Shown here piece after piece: positions 14,331 through 21,390 of a DNA stretch of 23,779 bases. The notes under the pieces were generated by a model. That model saw only the letters and a program-made list of their open reading frames with translations, was not told the origin of the DNA and did not search any database. The first letter of the stretch is position 1, and every line of letters starts with the position of its first letter. The translations under genes were made by a program, and so were the position numbers. This DNA is from JAFMIX01 sp031371425 (GTDB taxonomy: Bacteria; Verrucomicrobiota; Verrucomicrobiia; Limisphaerales; JAFMIX01), in NCBI GenBank assembly GCA_031371425.1, contig JANMJO010000168.1, positions 1 through 23,779 on the forward strand, read 5' to 3'.

Positions 14331-15490
14331 ACTCAAAATCATTCATGTTCATTGCCGGTGAAGCCAGCGGGGATTTGCTGGCGGCGGAGCTGGTCATGAC
14401 GCTGAAGGAGTCGCCGGAACTGAAGGCGGCGTTGTATCCGGCGGAATTTTTCGGCGCAGGCGGCTTGTGGATGAAGTCCGCCGGCGTGGAGCTGGCGTTC
14501 GACATGACGGCGCACGCGGTCATCGGGTTTACCGATGTGCTGAAGAATTATTTCAAGTTCCGCCGCCTGTTCAACCAACTGCTGAAACTGGCGATTGAGA
14601 AACAGCCGGACGTGATCGTCTGCGTGGATTTCTCCGGGTTCAACCGCCGGTTCGCGCACGCGATTAAACGATACGTCCGCGCGCGCAGCCGTTTCTGCAA
14701 CTGGAATCCCAAGATCGTGCAATACGTCTCGCCGCAGGTGTGGGCGTCGCGGCCCGATCGCGCGGATGCGATGGCGCGGGATTACGATGTGCTGTTGAGC
14801 ATCTTTCCGTTCGAGAAGGACTGGTATGCGCGGCGCACGCCGAAGTTCCGCGTGGAGTTCGTGGGGCATCCGATGGTGGAGCGCTTTGATGCGGCTGCCC
14901 GGACAGGCGGGGCGGTGCCGCTGCTATTGCTGCCGGGCAGCCGCAAGTCGGAACTGCGCCGGCATCTGCCGGTGATGCTGGAGGCGTTGAAGCTTTTGAA
15001 AAAAGACGCGCCGAACATCCGCGCGCGAATGGTGTTGCCGGACGGCGCGCTCGCGGTGCTGGCCAAGGAAATGGGCGTGCCGGCGGACTTGGAAATCCAG
15101 GTTGGCGATCTGCCGCAGGCGCTGGCGCAAGCGGATGTGGCCATCGCCTCGACGGGCACGGTGACGTTGGAGTGCGCGTTTTTCGGCGTGCCGACGGTGG
15201 CGATTTACAAGACCTCGTGGCTCACCTACCAGATCGCCAAGTCCATCGTGACGGTGAAACATCTTGCGATGCCGAACCTGCTGGCGGGCGAGGTGATTTT
15301 CCCGGAGTTCATCCAGGGCGCGGCCACGCCGGAAAAAATTTCCGCCGCCGCATTCGATCTGCTGTGCGACGAGATGAAGCGGGTGGAGATTAAGGCCGGG
15401 CTGGCCAAGGTCGTCGCGTCGCTGGGCGGCGCGGGCGCGAACCGTCGGGCGGCGGAGTTGATCGTGGATTTGATGGGTGCGCGGGTTTGA
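14327..15490 (+). CDS. lpxB: Lipid-A-disaccharide synthase
   Basis: 387 residues, normal for LpxB. Landmarks: SKSFMFIAGEASGDLL at the start, FFGAGGLWMKSAGVEL (usual GIGGPxM), VCVDFSGFNRRFA, YVSPQVWASRPDRA (usual SPQVWAW), FEKDWY, VEFVGHP, LLPGSRKSELRRHLPVML, ASTGTVTLECAFFGVPTV, YKTSWLTYQIAK and MPNLLAGEVIFPEFIQ. It joins UDP-2,3-diacylglucosamine and lipid X to form the lipid A disaccharide at the inner membrane. The GTG at 14327 gives the standard N-terminus. The start overlaps the hicA stop, so its translation is likely coupled to the toxin-antitoxin genes. A terminator follows at 15627-15653. Confidence 0.95.
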   Translation: MNSKSFMFIAGEASGDLLAAELVMTLKESPELKAALYPAEFFGAGGLWMKSAGVELAFDMTAHAVIGFTDVLKNYFKFRRLFNQLLKLAIEKQPDVIVCVDFSGFNRRFAHAIKRYVRARSRFCNWNPKIVQYVSPQVWASRPDRADAMARDYDVLLSIFPFEKDWYARRTPKFRVEFVGHPMVERFDAAARTGGAVPLLLLPGSRKSELRRHLPVMLEALKLLKKDAPNIRARMVLPDGALAVLAKEMGVPADLEIQVGDLPQALAQADVAIASTGTVTLECAFFGVPTVAIYKTSWLTYQIAKSIVTVKHLAMPNLLAGEVIFPEFIQGAATPEKISAAAFDLLCDEMKRVEIKAGLAKVVASLGGAGANRRAAELIVDLMGARV

Positions 15491-15626
15491 CGGCGGAAAA
15501 ATCTTGCCACGGGAAACTGGAACAATGCCCCGCCGTTTTATGGTGCGTCAGATTAAGGCCTGCGCTCGCAGGCGGGCTTCGGAGTTCGGATTCAATGGAA
15601 TGGGGGTATGCCAGCGGGGAAAAAGA

Positions 15627-15653
15627 AAAGGCCGGACACCAGGTCCGGCCTTT
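15627..15653 (+). terminator. Rho-independent terminator after lpxB
   Basis: AAAGGCCGGAC (15627-15637) pairs perfectly with GTCCGGCCTTT (15643-15653) around a 5-nt loop, followed by CTT. An A-rich stretch before it and T-run after it make it suited to both directions. Confidence 0.8.
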
Positions 15654-15735
15654 CTTACACACGCGCACTTGAGAACTAAGTGCGAAACACTGACGAAAGA
15701 CTAACACGAACCCGCTTCTCACATAGTCGCCAGTT

Positions 15736-15756
15736 CTGGGGACAGTTTGTCCCCAG
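15736..15756. repeat. Perfect hairpin CTGGGGACA-GTT-TGTCCCCAG
   Basis: Nine perfect base pairs and a 3-nt loop. There is no T-run, so it is more likely part of a repeat element than a terminator. The ACTGTCCCC word recurs in the element at 19692-19828. Confidence 0.6.
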
Positions 15757-15897
15757 CCGAAACCCAGCCGTTTTCGGTATCATCACGCGCATCGGCGGGA
15801 ACGGGTTCATTGCTAGTAGGCACACGCTGGACTTGCGGAAGGTGATGGAAACGGCGCAGAGTTTATCCGCGAATTGCACGAATTGACGCGAAGCATT

Positions 15898-15981
15898 TTG
15901 GAGTGCGGCGACACGTCGCCGCTTTGAAACTGGGAGACAAGTCTCCCAGTTTCAAAGCGCGGACATGTCCGCGCACTCCAA
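15898..15981. repeat. 84-bp cloverleaf palindrome
   Basis: Symmetric about 15939/15940. The outer stem TTGGAGTGCG/CGCACTCCAA (10 bp) and the inner stem CGCTTTGAAACTGGGAGAC with its complement (19 bp) pair perfectly. Between them, each side has its own small palindrome: GCGACACGTCGC on the left and CGGACATGTCCG on the right. The strand can therefore fold into a three-armed structure. It looks like two REP units in head-to-head orientation. Confidence 0.85.
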
Positions 15982-16026
15982 GGCGAAACAGGCATTTGAA
16001 CCATCAAGCAACGAAGGGACAACGGT

Positions 16027-17466
16027 ATGAACGAGACAATCAAAATAAAACCAGCAGCGGAAACGTGTGCTGGATTTCAACCGCTGAAGTGGTGGCAGGC
16101 GGGGCTGCTGGTGCTGGGCGCGGCGGGGTGTTTCCACGCGGCTTACACGCCGGCGCAGTCCGGGCCGCTGGCGTTGCTTATCGTGGGCTACGTCGGGTGT
16201 CTGGTGCAGCTCGCGCGGATGCGGACGACGCGGCTGGCGTTTTATGCGGGACTGCTGACGGGGTTGGCGTGTTTCGCGCCGCAACTGGGATTCTTCTGGA
16301 ACATCTTTGGCGCGGCGGCGATTGCGTTGTGGGTGGTGCTGGCGTTTTGGATCGCGCTGTTCGTGGCGCTCGCTCATGCGGCGCTGGTGCGGTTCGGGGT
16401 GAAGCGCGCGGTGTGGCTGATTCCGTTTCTGTGGACGGGGCTGGAATATTTCCGCAGCGAACTTTACTACCTCAAGTTCGCGTGGCTGAACGTGGGGTTT
16501 GTGTTTGCTGGTTGGTGGATTATTCCATTCGGTAAAATTGGAGTTTACGGAGTTGGATTTTGTGTCGTTGCTTATGCAACTCTGGGGCTTCTCTCCAGTT
16601 GGGAGGTGCGCATATCGAAAAGTGTCCGGATACTGATTTCTATTGTAATCATCATAATCATTCCGTTGCTACTCCTTCCCGCGCTTGTAAAATTCAAAAT
16701 TCGACCCGAACCCAATTTCCGTGTTGCGGGCGCTCAATTGGAATTTCCAATTCCAAGCGAACTGGTTCAGTCGCTCGACAAGCTTGTCGCAGCGCACACC
16801 AACTTGGATTTAATTGTCTTGCCCGAATACACGCTGGACGGGCCGCCGACGGAACAGTTGAAGGATTGGTGTCGCGACAATAAAAAATTTCTCATCGTCG
16901 GCGGCAAAGAGCCTGCGCCGGGAAATAATTTTTACAACACGGCGTTCGTCATCGGCACGAACGGCGAGGTGGTTTTCAAGCAGGCCAAGAGCGTGCCCAT
17001 CCAGTTTTTCAAGGACGGCTTGCCCGCGCCGGAGCAGCGCGTGTGGGAATCGCCGTGGGGCAAGATCGGCATCTGCATCTGCTACGACTTGAGCTACACG
17101 CGGGTGACGGACGAGTTGGTGCGGCAGGGCGCGCAACTGCTCATCGTGCCGACGATGGACGTGAGCGATTGGGGGCGGCATCAGCACGAGTTGCACGCGC
17201 GCATCGCGCCGGTGCGCGCGGCGGAATATGGTATCCCGATTTTCCGCCTGGCGAGTTCGGGCATTTCTCAGGGCGTGACGGCGAATGGAAGTGTGCGGGC
17301 GAGCGCGCCGTTTCCGGGCGAGGGCGAGATGATTTTCTTCGCGACGCGATTGGGTCGGGCGGGCTCGCTGCCGCTGGATCGGTTGCTCGCGCCGTTGTGC
17401 GTGGGTGTGACGGGGTTATTCGCGGCGTGGCTGGCGGTGGGAGGTGTCCGCAGATTTCGCAGATGA
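16027..17466 (+). CDS. lnt: Apolipoprotein N-acyltransferase (Lnt-like)
   Basis: 479 residues. Several membrane helices occupy about 1-222. A nitrilase-type domain follows with the catalytic triad Glu267 (LPEYTLDG), Lys318 or Lys321 (FKQAKSVPIQFF) and Cys352 (GICICYDLSYTR); a final helix is near 452-472. This is the Lnt architecture: it adds the third acyl chain to the N-terminal Cys of lipoproteins at the inner membrane, which suits the lipoprotein genes nearby. Asp replaces the usual Glu after CY, and the nitrilase part is divergent, so a related membrane nitrilase is possible. The last residues (VRRFRR, stop) are encoded by a CGCAGATTTCGCAGATGA word repeat, which seems to supply the stop codon. 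Confidence 0.85.
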   Translation: MNETIKIKPAAETCAGFQPLKWWQAGLLVLGAAGCFHAAYTPAQSGPLALLIVGYVGCLVQLARMRTTRLAFYAGLLTGLACFAPQLGFFWNIFGAAAIALWVVLAFWIALFVALAHAALVRFGVKRAVWLIPFLWTGLEYFRSELYYLKFAWLNVGFVFAGWWIIPFGKIGVYGVGFCVVAYATLGLLSSWEVRISKSVRILISIVIIIIIPLLLLPALVKFKIRPEPNFRVAGAQLEFPIPSELVQSLDKLVAAHTNLDLIVLPEYTLDGPPTEQLKDWCRDNKKFLIVGGKEPAPGNNFYNTAFVIGTNGEVVFKQAKSVPIQFFKDGLPAPEQRVWESPWGKIGICICYDLSYTRVTDELVRQGAQLLIVPTMDVSDWGRHQHELHARIAPVRAAEYGIPIFRLASSGISQGVTANGSVRASAPFPGEGEMIFFATRLGRAGSLPLDRLLAPLCVGVTGLFAAWLAVGGVRRFRR

Positions 17467-17479
17467 ACGCAGATTTTTT

Positions 17480-17545
17480 ATCCGCGAATTACGCGAATTG
17501 ACGCGAATAAAAATCAATTCGCGGAAATTGGCGTAATTCGCGGAT
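17480..17545. terminator. Palindromic terminator between lnt and the phosphoesterase gene
   Basis: ATCCGCGAATTACGC (17480-17494) pairs perfectly with GCGTAATTCGCGGAT (17531-17545). The space between is made of further CGCGAATT words with partial pairing and an AATAAAAAT core. It lies between two convergent genes and probably ends both transcripts. Confidence 0.65.
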
Positions 17546-17548
17546 GAA

Positions 17549-18010
17549 TCAGAGCGGCAGATACTCGGCGCGGATTTCTTTTTCGTCGCAGTGGAGGATG
17601 GCGATGCTGCGGGCGGTGCCGAACTTGGGCTTGCCGGCGTAACCGGGGTTGAAGAAGAGAGTGTGGCCGATGTCTTGGTTGAATGGCTTGTGCGTGTGGC
17701 CGAAGATGACGACATCGGGCTGCTCGCGGGTGATGCGCGCCCGGAGTTTTTCGTCGGGCGCGTGGGGGTTGACGATGTGGTGGAGGAGGAACTTGCGGCC
17801 TGCGAGGGTGATGACTTCGGTGAGTTTGAGCGGGTTGCCGAGGTCAGTGTTGCCGAGGATGGCGGTGACGGGCGCGATGGTTTCTAGCTCGTGAATGATG
17901 GTCTGCATGCCGACATCGCCGCCGTGGAGGATGTGGTCCACGCCGGCGAAGAGTTTCAGGATGCGCGGGTCGAGGTGGTCGTGGGTGTCGGAGATTATTC
18001 CCAGTTTCAT
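17549..18010 (-). CDS. YfcE/MJ0936-type metallophosphoesterase
   Basis: 153 residues with the short calcineurin-like phosphodiesterase pattern: KLGIISDTHDHLDPR (metal-binding DxH), ILHGGDVG, the AILGNTDL equivalent of GNCD, HHIVNPH, IFGHTHKPF and FFNPGYAGKPKFG. Family members hydrolyse phosphodiesters with Mn or Fe/Zn; the in vivo substrate is unknown. The ATG at 18010 fits the family start exactly; a frame extending to 18073 would translate the word repeat that lies upstream. It is cytoplasmic. The upstream minus-strand gene ends 66 bp away. Confidence 0.92.
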   Translation of the reverse strand: MKLGIISDTHDHLDPRILKLFAGVDHILHGGDVGMQTIIHELETIAPVTAILGNTDLGNPLKLTEVITLAGRKFLLHHIVNPHAPDEKLRARITREQPDVVIFGHTHKPFNQDIGHTLFFNPGYAGKPKFGTARSIAILHCDEKEIRAEYLPL

Positions 18011-18091
18011 GGTGCAGGTTGAAGGTTGCAGGTTTTGCGATGCGTGGCAGTCACGGCAACTTGTAACCTTCAATCTTCAACTTGCAACTTC
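18011..18091. repeat. Word repeats GGTTGCAGGTT / AACCTTCAATCTTCAACTTG
   Basis: GTGCAGGTTGAAGGTTGCAGGTT (18011 on) and the opposite-strand type CAACTTGTAACCTTCAATCT and on (18057-18091) form an imperfect inverted pair between two minus-strand genes. The second half overlaps the last codons and stop of the upstream gene. Similar words lie inside the gene at 18804-19631. Confidence 0.65.
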
Positions 18092-18715
18092 CTCCGCTTC
18101 GGCTTGAGGTTCTTCGTCGCGTGCACCGGCTTCTTTTTCGGCGGGGGATTCGGCAACGGCGGAGAGTTTCATCGCGCCGGCGAAGAGGGCGGTGAAGAGG
18201 CCGCCGCTGAGGAGAGTGTTGCGGAAAAATTCCCAGGTCTGCGGCCAACCGCCCGTGCCTTTGGTCAGCGCGATGAACCAGCCGGCGAGGGTCTTGGTGT
18301 ATTCGGGATTGCCGAATGGGTTGAAGAGCCACGAGGCGGTGTTGGTGATGAGGTAGAACAGCAGCGCGCCCAGCACGCCGCCGCCGAGCAGCGCGCGGAA
18401 GGAGGTTTGCGGCTTGAAGCGTCGCCCCAGCCAGATGAGCGCGGCGTAGGCGAGGTAATTGCAGGCCTGGTATTTCAGCAGGGGCAGTTCCCACACGTTG
18501 ATGCCGAGCGCGAGCCAATAATATAGGTTGAGGCCAATGTCCGTGGCGAGGAGTGTGAGCAGCGGCAGCCACCACGCCAGCGTGCCGGAGAAATACACGC
18601 CCGCACAAAACGCCAGCGCGTAGGCGGCGCTGAAATTCTGCGGCAGCATGCCCGGCATCCGCGACAGCGCGAACACGAGCATCAAGGCCAGCGGCATTGC
18701 AATCTTTCCTTTCAC
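18077..18715 (-). CDS. Membrane protein, DUF6580-like
   Basis: 212 residues with about five hydrophobic helices between 5 and 185: MPLALMLVFALSRMPGMLPQNFSAAYALAFCAGVYF..., WWLPLLTLLATDIGLNLYY, ALLGGGVLGALLFYLITNTASWLF. The 'R..P..pNfsp..A.alf.G..f' start and the 'D' in the third helix fit the DUF6580 family, which resembles ECF-transporter S components; no substrate is known. The last 30 residues are Glu/Ala-rich and end EEVAS-stop, where the stop comes from a GAAGTTGCAAGTTGA word repeat. Start ATG 18715. The divergent neighbour begins at 18804, so 18716-18803 should hold both promoters; no clear hexamers stand out there. Confidence 0.75.
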   Translation of the reverse strand: MKGKIAMPLALMLVFALSRMPGMLPQNFSAAYALAFCAGVYFSGTLAWWLPLLTLLATDIGLNLYYWLALGINVWELPLLKYQACNYLAYAALIWLGRRFKPQTSFRALLGGGVLGALLFYLITNTASWLFNPFGNPEYTKTLAGWFIALTKGTGGWPQTWEFFRNTLLSGGLFTALFAGAMKLSAVAESPAEKEAGARDEEPQAEAEEVAS

Positions 18716-18803
18716 GGAGAAAATTTTAACCGAAACGGTTGAATAAGGAAGCCGGGAAGCCGGGATTTTTTTGTTCAGGCTTTCCCGTATTCATGGTTTC
18801 CTT

Positions 18804-19631
18804 ATGAACTATTCCGCCGATGCGATGCAAAAACTTTTCGACATCATCCACGAGGACGACGACTTGCTGGTGCTGAATAAGCCGGCGGGGTTGGTGTGCC
18901 ATCCCACGAAGGGCGATGAGTATTCCAGCCTCATCAGCCGGGTGCGGCTGCATCTGCAGCGGACGATTTCGTACGACGCCGGCGAAGGAACTTCCAAACT
19001 TCCAACCTTCAACCCGCAACCTGCAACCGCCCACCTGATCAACCGCCTCGATCGCGAAACCGGCGGCGTGGTGCTGGTGGCAAAAAATCCTGTCGCCGCC
19101 GGTGAGTTGGGGAAAATCATCGAAGGCCGCGCGGCGGAAAAGGAATACCTGGCCATCGTCCACGGCCACGTCGCGGCGGAGCAGGGGACGATTGACGCGC
19201 CGCTCGGCAAGGATGAGCGCAGCCGTGTGGCGATCAAGGACTGCGTGCGCCCGGACGGCGCGGCATCGCAGACGGAATTTTTCGTGGTGCGAAGATTTTC
19301 CCGATTTTCAACTCTCAACCAACAACTATCAACTTTCTCACTGCTCCGCATCCTGCCGCGCACGGGGCGCAAGCACCAGATTCGCATCCACCTCGCGCAC
19401 CTCGGGCATCCGATCGTGGGCGATAAAATCTACGGCGGCGATGAGGATCTGTATCTCGCGCTCGTCGAGAACCGGCTCACGGCGGAGCAGCGCGAGCGGC
19501 TCATCTTGGAGCACCACGCGCTGCACGCCACGGCGGTGCGGTTCGTGTGGCGCGGGCGGGAGGTGGAGTTCAAGGCCGCGCCGGAAATGTGGTTCACGGC
19601 GTTTGCAGGTGGCGGTAGCAGTTGTTCGTAA
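18804..19631 (+). CDS. RluA/RluD-family RNA pseudouridine synthase with repeat-derived inserts
   Basis: 275 residues. Family signs: IIHEDDDLLVLNKPAGLVCHP, the catalytic Asp83 in INRLDRETGGVVLVAK, KEYLAIVHGHV, and LPRTGRKHQIRIHLAHLGHPIVGDKIYG. It isomerises specific uridines in rRNA or tRNA; the target is unknown and there is no S4 domain. Two loops look foreign: about residues 61-74 (EGTSKLPTFNPQPATA) and about 166-179 (SRFSTLNQQLSTF). Both are encoded by AACCTTCAAC / ACTTTCAAC-type word repeats of the spacer kind. They lie before the catalytic motif and between VVRRF and SLLRI, where relatives have short loops, and keep the frame. The stop TAA also lies in a repeat (TAATCCTAATC). ATG 18804 is chosen for standard length. 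Confidence 0.92.
   Translation: MNYSADAMQKLFDIIHEDDDLLVLNKPAGLVCHPTKGDEYSSLISRVRLHLQRTISYDAGEGTSKLPTFNPQPATAHLINRLDRETGGVVLVAKNPVAAGELGKIIEGRAAEKEYLAIVHGHVAAEQGTIDAPLGKDERSRVAIKDCVRPDGAASQTEFFVVRRFSRFSTLNQQLSTFSLLRILPRTGRKHQIRIHLAHLGHPIVGDKIYGGDEDLYLALVENRLTAEQRERLILEHHALHATAVRFVWRGREVEFKAAPEMWFTAFAGGGSSCS
18984..19033 (+). repeat. Word repeat inside a coding region (insert 1)
   Basis: The stretch contains AACTTCCAAACTTCCAACCT, then TCAACCCGCAACCTGCAACC. This is the same CAACCT/TCAAC vocabulary as 18011-18091. It is in frame within the pseudouridine synthase gene, before the catalytic Asp. Confidence 0.65.
19303..19340 (+). repeat. Word repeat inside a coding region (insert 2)
   Basis: TTTTCAACTCTCAACCAACA followed by ACTATCAACTTTCTCAC, a typical run of TCAACT words. 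It adds about 12 residues between two conserved strands without breaking the frame. Confidence 0.65.
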
Positions 19632-19684
19632 TCCTAATCTTAACCCTAATCGTCGCAGGGATTAAGATTACGAGTAGGATTAAG
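19629..19684. repeat. TAATCCTAATC inverted word repeat
   Basis: TAATCCTAATCTTAACCCTA (19629 on) is followed after GTCGCA by GGGATTAAGATTACGAGTAG and GATTAAG, its approximate reverse complement. It begins with the stop codon of the pseudouridine synthase gene and could fold into a terminator. Confidence 0.7.
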
Positions 19685-19691
19685 GCAAGAC

Positions 19692-19828
19692 GGGGCGCAT
19701 CTTGACACTGTCCCCCGTTTGGAGTTCCGCCTTCAGGCGGTTCGGTGCGTTCACCCACCCGGGCCGCATAAATGCGGAACTCCAAACCCAGCACCAGCGT
19801 TCGTCGGGGGCAGTGTCAAGATGCGCCC
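19692..19828. repeat. MITE-like nested inverted repeat, GCGCATCTTG family (copy B)
   Basis: The outer arms GGGCGCATCTTGACACTG and CAGTGTCAAGATGCGCCC pair perfectly (18 bp, extended by CCCC/GGGG). The inner arms GTTTGGAGTTCCGC and GCGGAACTCCAAAC (14 bp) are also perfect. The ends share GGGCGCATCTTG with copy A at 11701-11850, and both are preceded by AAG(A)GACGG-like bases. It lies just upstream of the gene at 19894 and no transposase is present. Confidence 0.82.
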
Positions 19829-19893
19829 GGCAAGACGCTGGCGCATTGATTCCGTTTGCGGCGGCGGCGTTTTTCTGGCACTTACTTTCACCC

Positions 19894-21390
19894 ATGAATA
19901 CAGGACGTAAGGCATTGATTTTTTTCACGCTGCTGGCGGGTGCTGTGGCGGTTTCGGCGGAGACAAGTTCCCGGCTGCACTGGTTGGGACGGCAGCAGCT
20001 CGCTGCGGAGACGAACGCGGCGCGGTTCATGGATATCTGGAAGCTGCCGGAAAGCGCGCGGCTGGAGGCGCAGTTGCTGAACAAACTCGCCGGTGCGACG
20101 AATACAGCGGCTGCGGGGCTGCGTCCGTTGCTGGATGATCTGGTGCAGGCGGAATCCTACGCCGAGGTGCGGCACGCGACGAACCAGCCGGGGCAACTTG
20201 CTTTCGCAATCCGCATCAGCGAGACGCGGGCGCGGTGGTGGGAGACGAACCTGCCGGCGGCGCTCGATGGTTTTGAGGTCAAACGCGCGGGCGGCTGGAC
20301 GATTGTCGGCAAAGCGACGGGCGCAAACGCGCTGCTCGCGGAATGGCGGGAACGCATCGCCAAGACCGGCTCGCCAGTCGCGAAGGGGGCTACGAATTTC
20401 TGGCTGGAGGCGGATGTGGACCTGCCGCAGGTGGCGCGGGTGTTCGGGTGGAAGCTGGAATTGCCGGCGGGCTGGCCGAGGATTTTTCTGACGTTGACGG
20501 GCGACGGGGAGAATGTGCTGACGCGCGGCACGCTGGATTTTGCGAAGCCGCTGGACTTGAAACTCGAGCCGTGGAGCATCCCGACCAATCTGATCCGCGA
20601 GCCGCTGATCGGGTTCGCCGCAGTGCGCGGGGTGGGGGCAGCGTTGACGGAGTCGCCGTTCTGGAAGGGGGCGCAGATTGGCGCGTCGCCGGAGCAGATG
20701 TTTTTCTGGGCGCAGGCGTCAATGCCGTTCGAGGTGTATTTTGCCGGATTGCTGCCGGACGCGACGAACCGGGTGGAGCGGCTGTCGGAGCGGTTGTTGG
20801 CGGGCGGGAACGACTGGGCGGCGACGAACCGCATGGGAAGTTTCGAGCGGATGCCCGGTGGCCACGGCGTCCTGTGGAAAAATGTTCCGTTCATGACGCC
20901 GTTCATGCAGAGCCTGGCGATCCGGCAGAAGGAATACGCCTTTGGCGGATTGTTCGGCATCACAAACACCCGCACCAACGCCACACTCCCGGCGGCATTG
21001 CTCACGCAGGTCGCCAGCGCGCCCTACCTCGTGCTGTATGACTGGGAGATGACCGGCCCGCGCATGGAAAGCTGGCTGCACATCGGGCAGTTGTTCCGTT
21101 TGATTTTCCACAAACCGCAACTGCCGGCAAAATCAGTCAGCCTGGACTGGTTGCGCACAGTGGCGTTCAAGCTGAAGAATACGGTGACGGTGGTCACGCT
21201 GCCGCGACCCTCGCAACTCGCCTTCAGCCGGAAATCCACCGCCGGCTTCACCGCGCTGGAATTGCACCTGCTCGCGGACTGGGCGGAGTCACCGGATTTT
21301 CCCAAAGGCCTGCATACGTTCAAGGCTGCGCCGGATGGTGGGTTCGGTGCGAAACGTCCGCTGCCGTCCGAGGCGATGCCGAAAAAATGA
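19894..21390 (+). CDS. Secreted protein of unknown function
   Basis: 498 residues. The start MNTGRKALIFFTLLAGAVAVSAE is a signal peptide with cleavage after SAE or VSA. I do not recognise a family. The mature protein has alternating short helices and strands, many Trp and Arg, a stretch GGWTIVGKATGANALLAEW that resembles a DUF3352-like 'substrate protein' fold, and a C-terminal low-complexity end. Codon use matches the neighbouring GC-rich genes. The frame stays open upstream to 19702 through the MITE-like repeat, but the ATG at 19894 is followed directly by the signal, so that extension is rejected. It is monocistronic, with its promoter presumably in 19829-19893. Confidence 0.7.
   Translation: MNTGRKALIFFTLLAGAVAVSAETSSRLHWLGRQQLAAETNAARFMDIWKLPESARLEAQLLNKLAGATNTAAAGLRPLLDDLVQAESYAEVRHATNQPGQLAFAIRISETRARWWETNLPAALDGFEVKRAGGWTIVGKATGANALLAEWRERIAKTGSPVAKGATNFWLEADVDLPQVARVFGWKLELPAGWPRIFLTLTGDGENVLTRGTLDFAKPLDLKLEPWSIPTNLIREPLIGFAAVRGVGAALTESPFWKGAQIGASPEQMFFWAQASMPFEVYFAGLLPDATNRVERLSERLLAGGNDWAATNRMGSFERMPGGHGVLWKNVPFMTPFMQSLAIRQKEYAFGGLFGITNTRTNATLPAALLTQVASAPYLVLYDWEMTGPRMESWLHIGQLFRLIFHKPQLPAKSVSLDWLRTVAFKLKNTVTVVTLPRPSQLAFSRKSTAGFTALELHLLADWAESPDFPKGLHTFKAAPDGGFGAKRPLPSEAMPKK

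Larger units (their letters stand above)
15491..16026. other. Spacer between lpxB and lnt: hairpins and palindromes, no gene
   Basis: No credible gene is seen. In order it holds a small hairpin GCCTGC-GCTC-GCAGGC (about 15558-15573), the word TTCGGAGTTCGGATT (also near 23515), a strong terminator (15627-15653), a perfect stem around CTGGGGACA (15736-15756), a CCGCGAATTG repeat stretch (about 15865-15895) and a cloverleaf palindrome (15898-15981). The last 40 bp lead to lnt, without a clear ribosome site. Confidence 0.6.

Noticed and set aside
15500..15720. Possible small genes between lpxB and the cloverleaf palindrome
   Set aside because: The short frames there span terminator and repeat words and have no ribosome site or recognisable motif.
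18011..18073. 21-residue extension of the phosphoesterase
   Set aside because: It is encoded by the word repeat, and the family start MKLGIISDTHDH is at 18010.
19702..19893. N-terminal extension of the secreted protein at 19894
   Set aside because: The extension translates the MITE-like repeat, and the ATG at 19894 is directly followed by a signal peptide.
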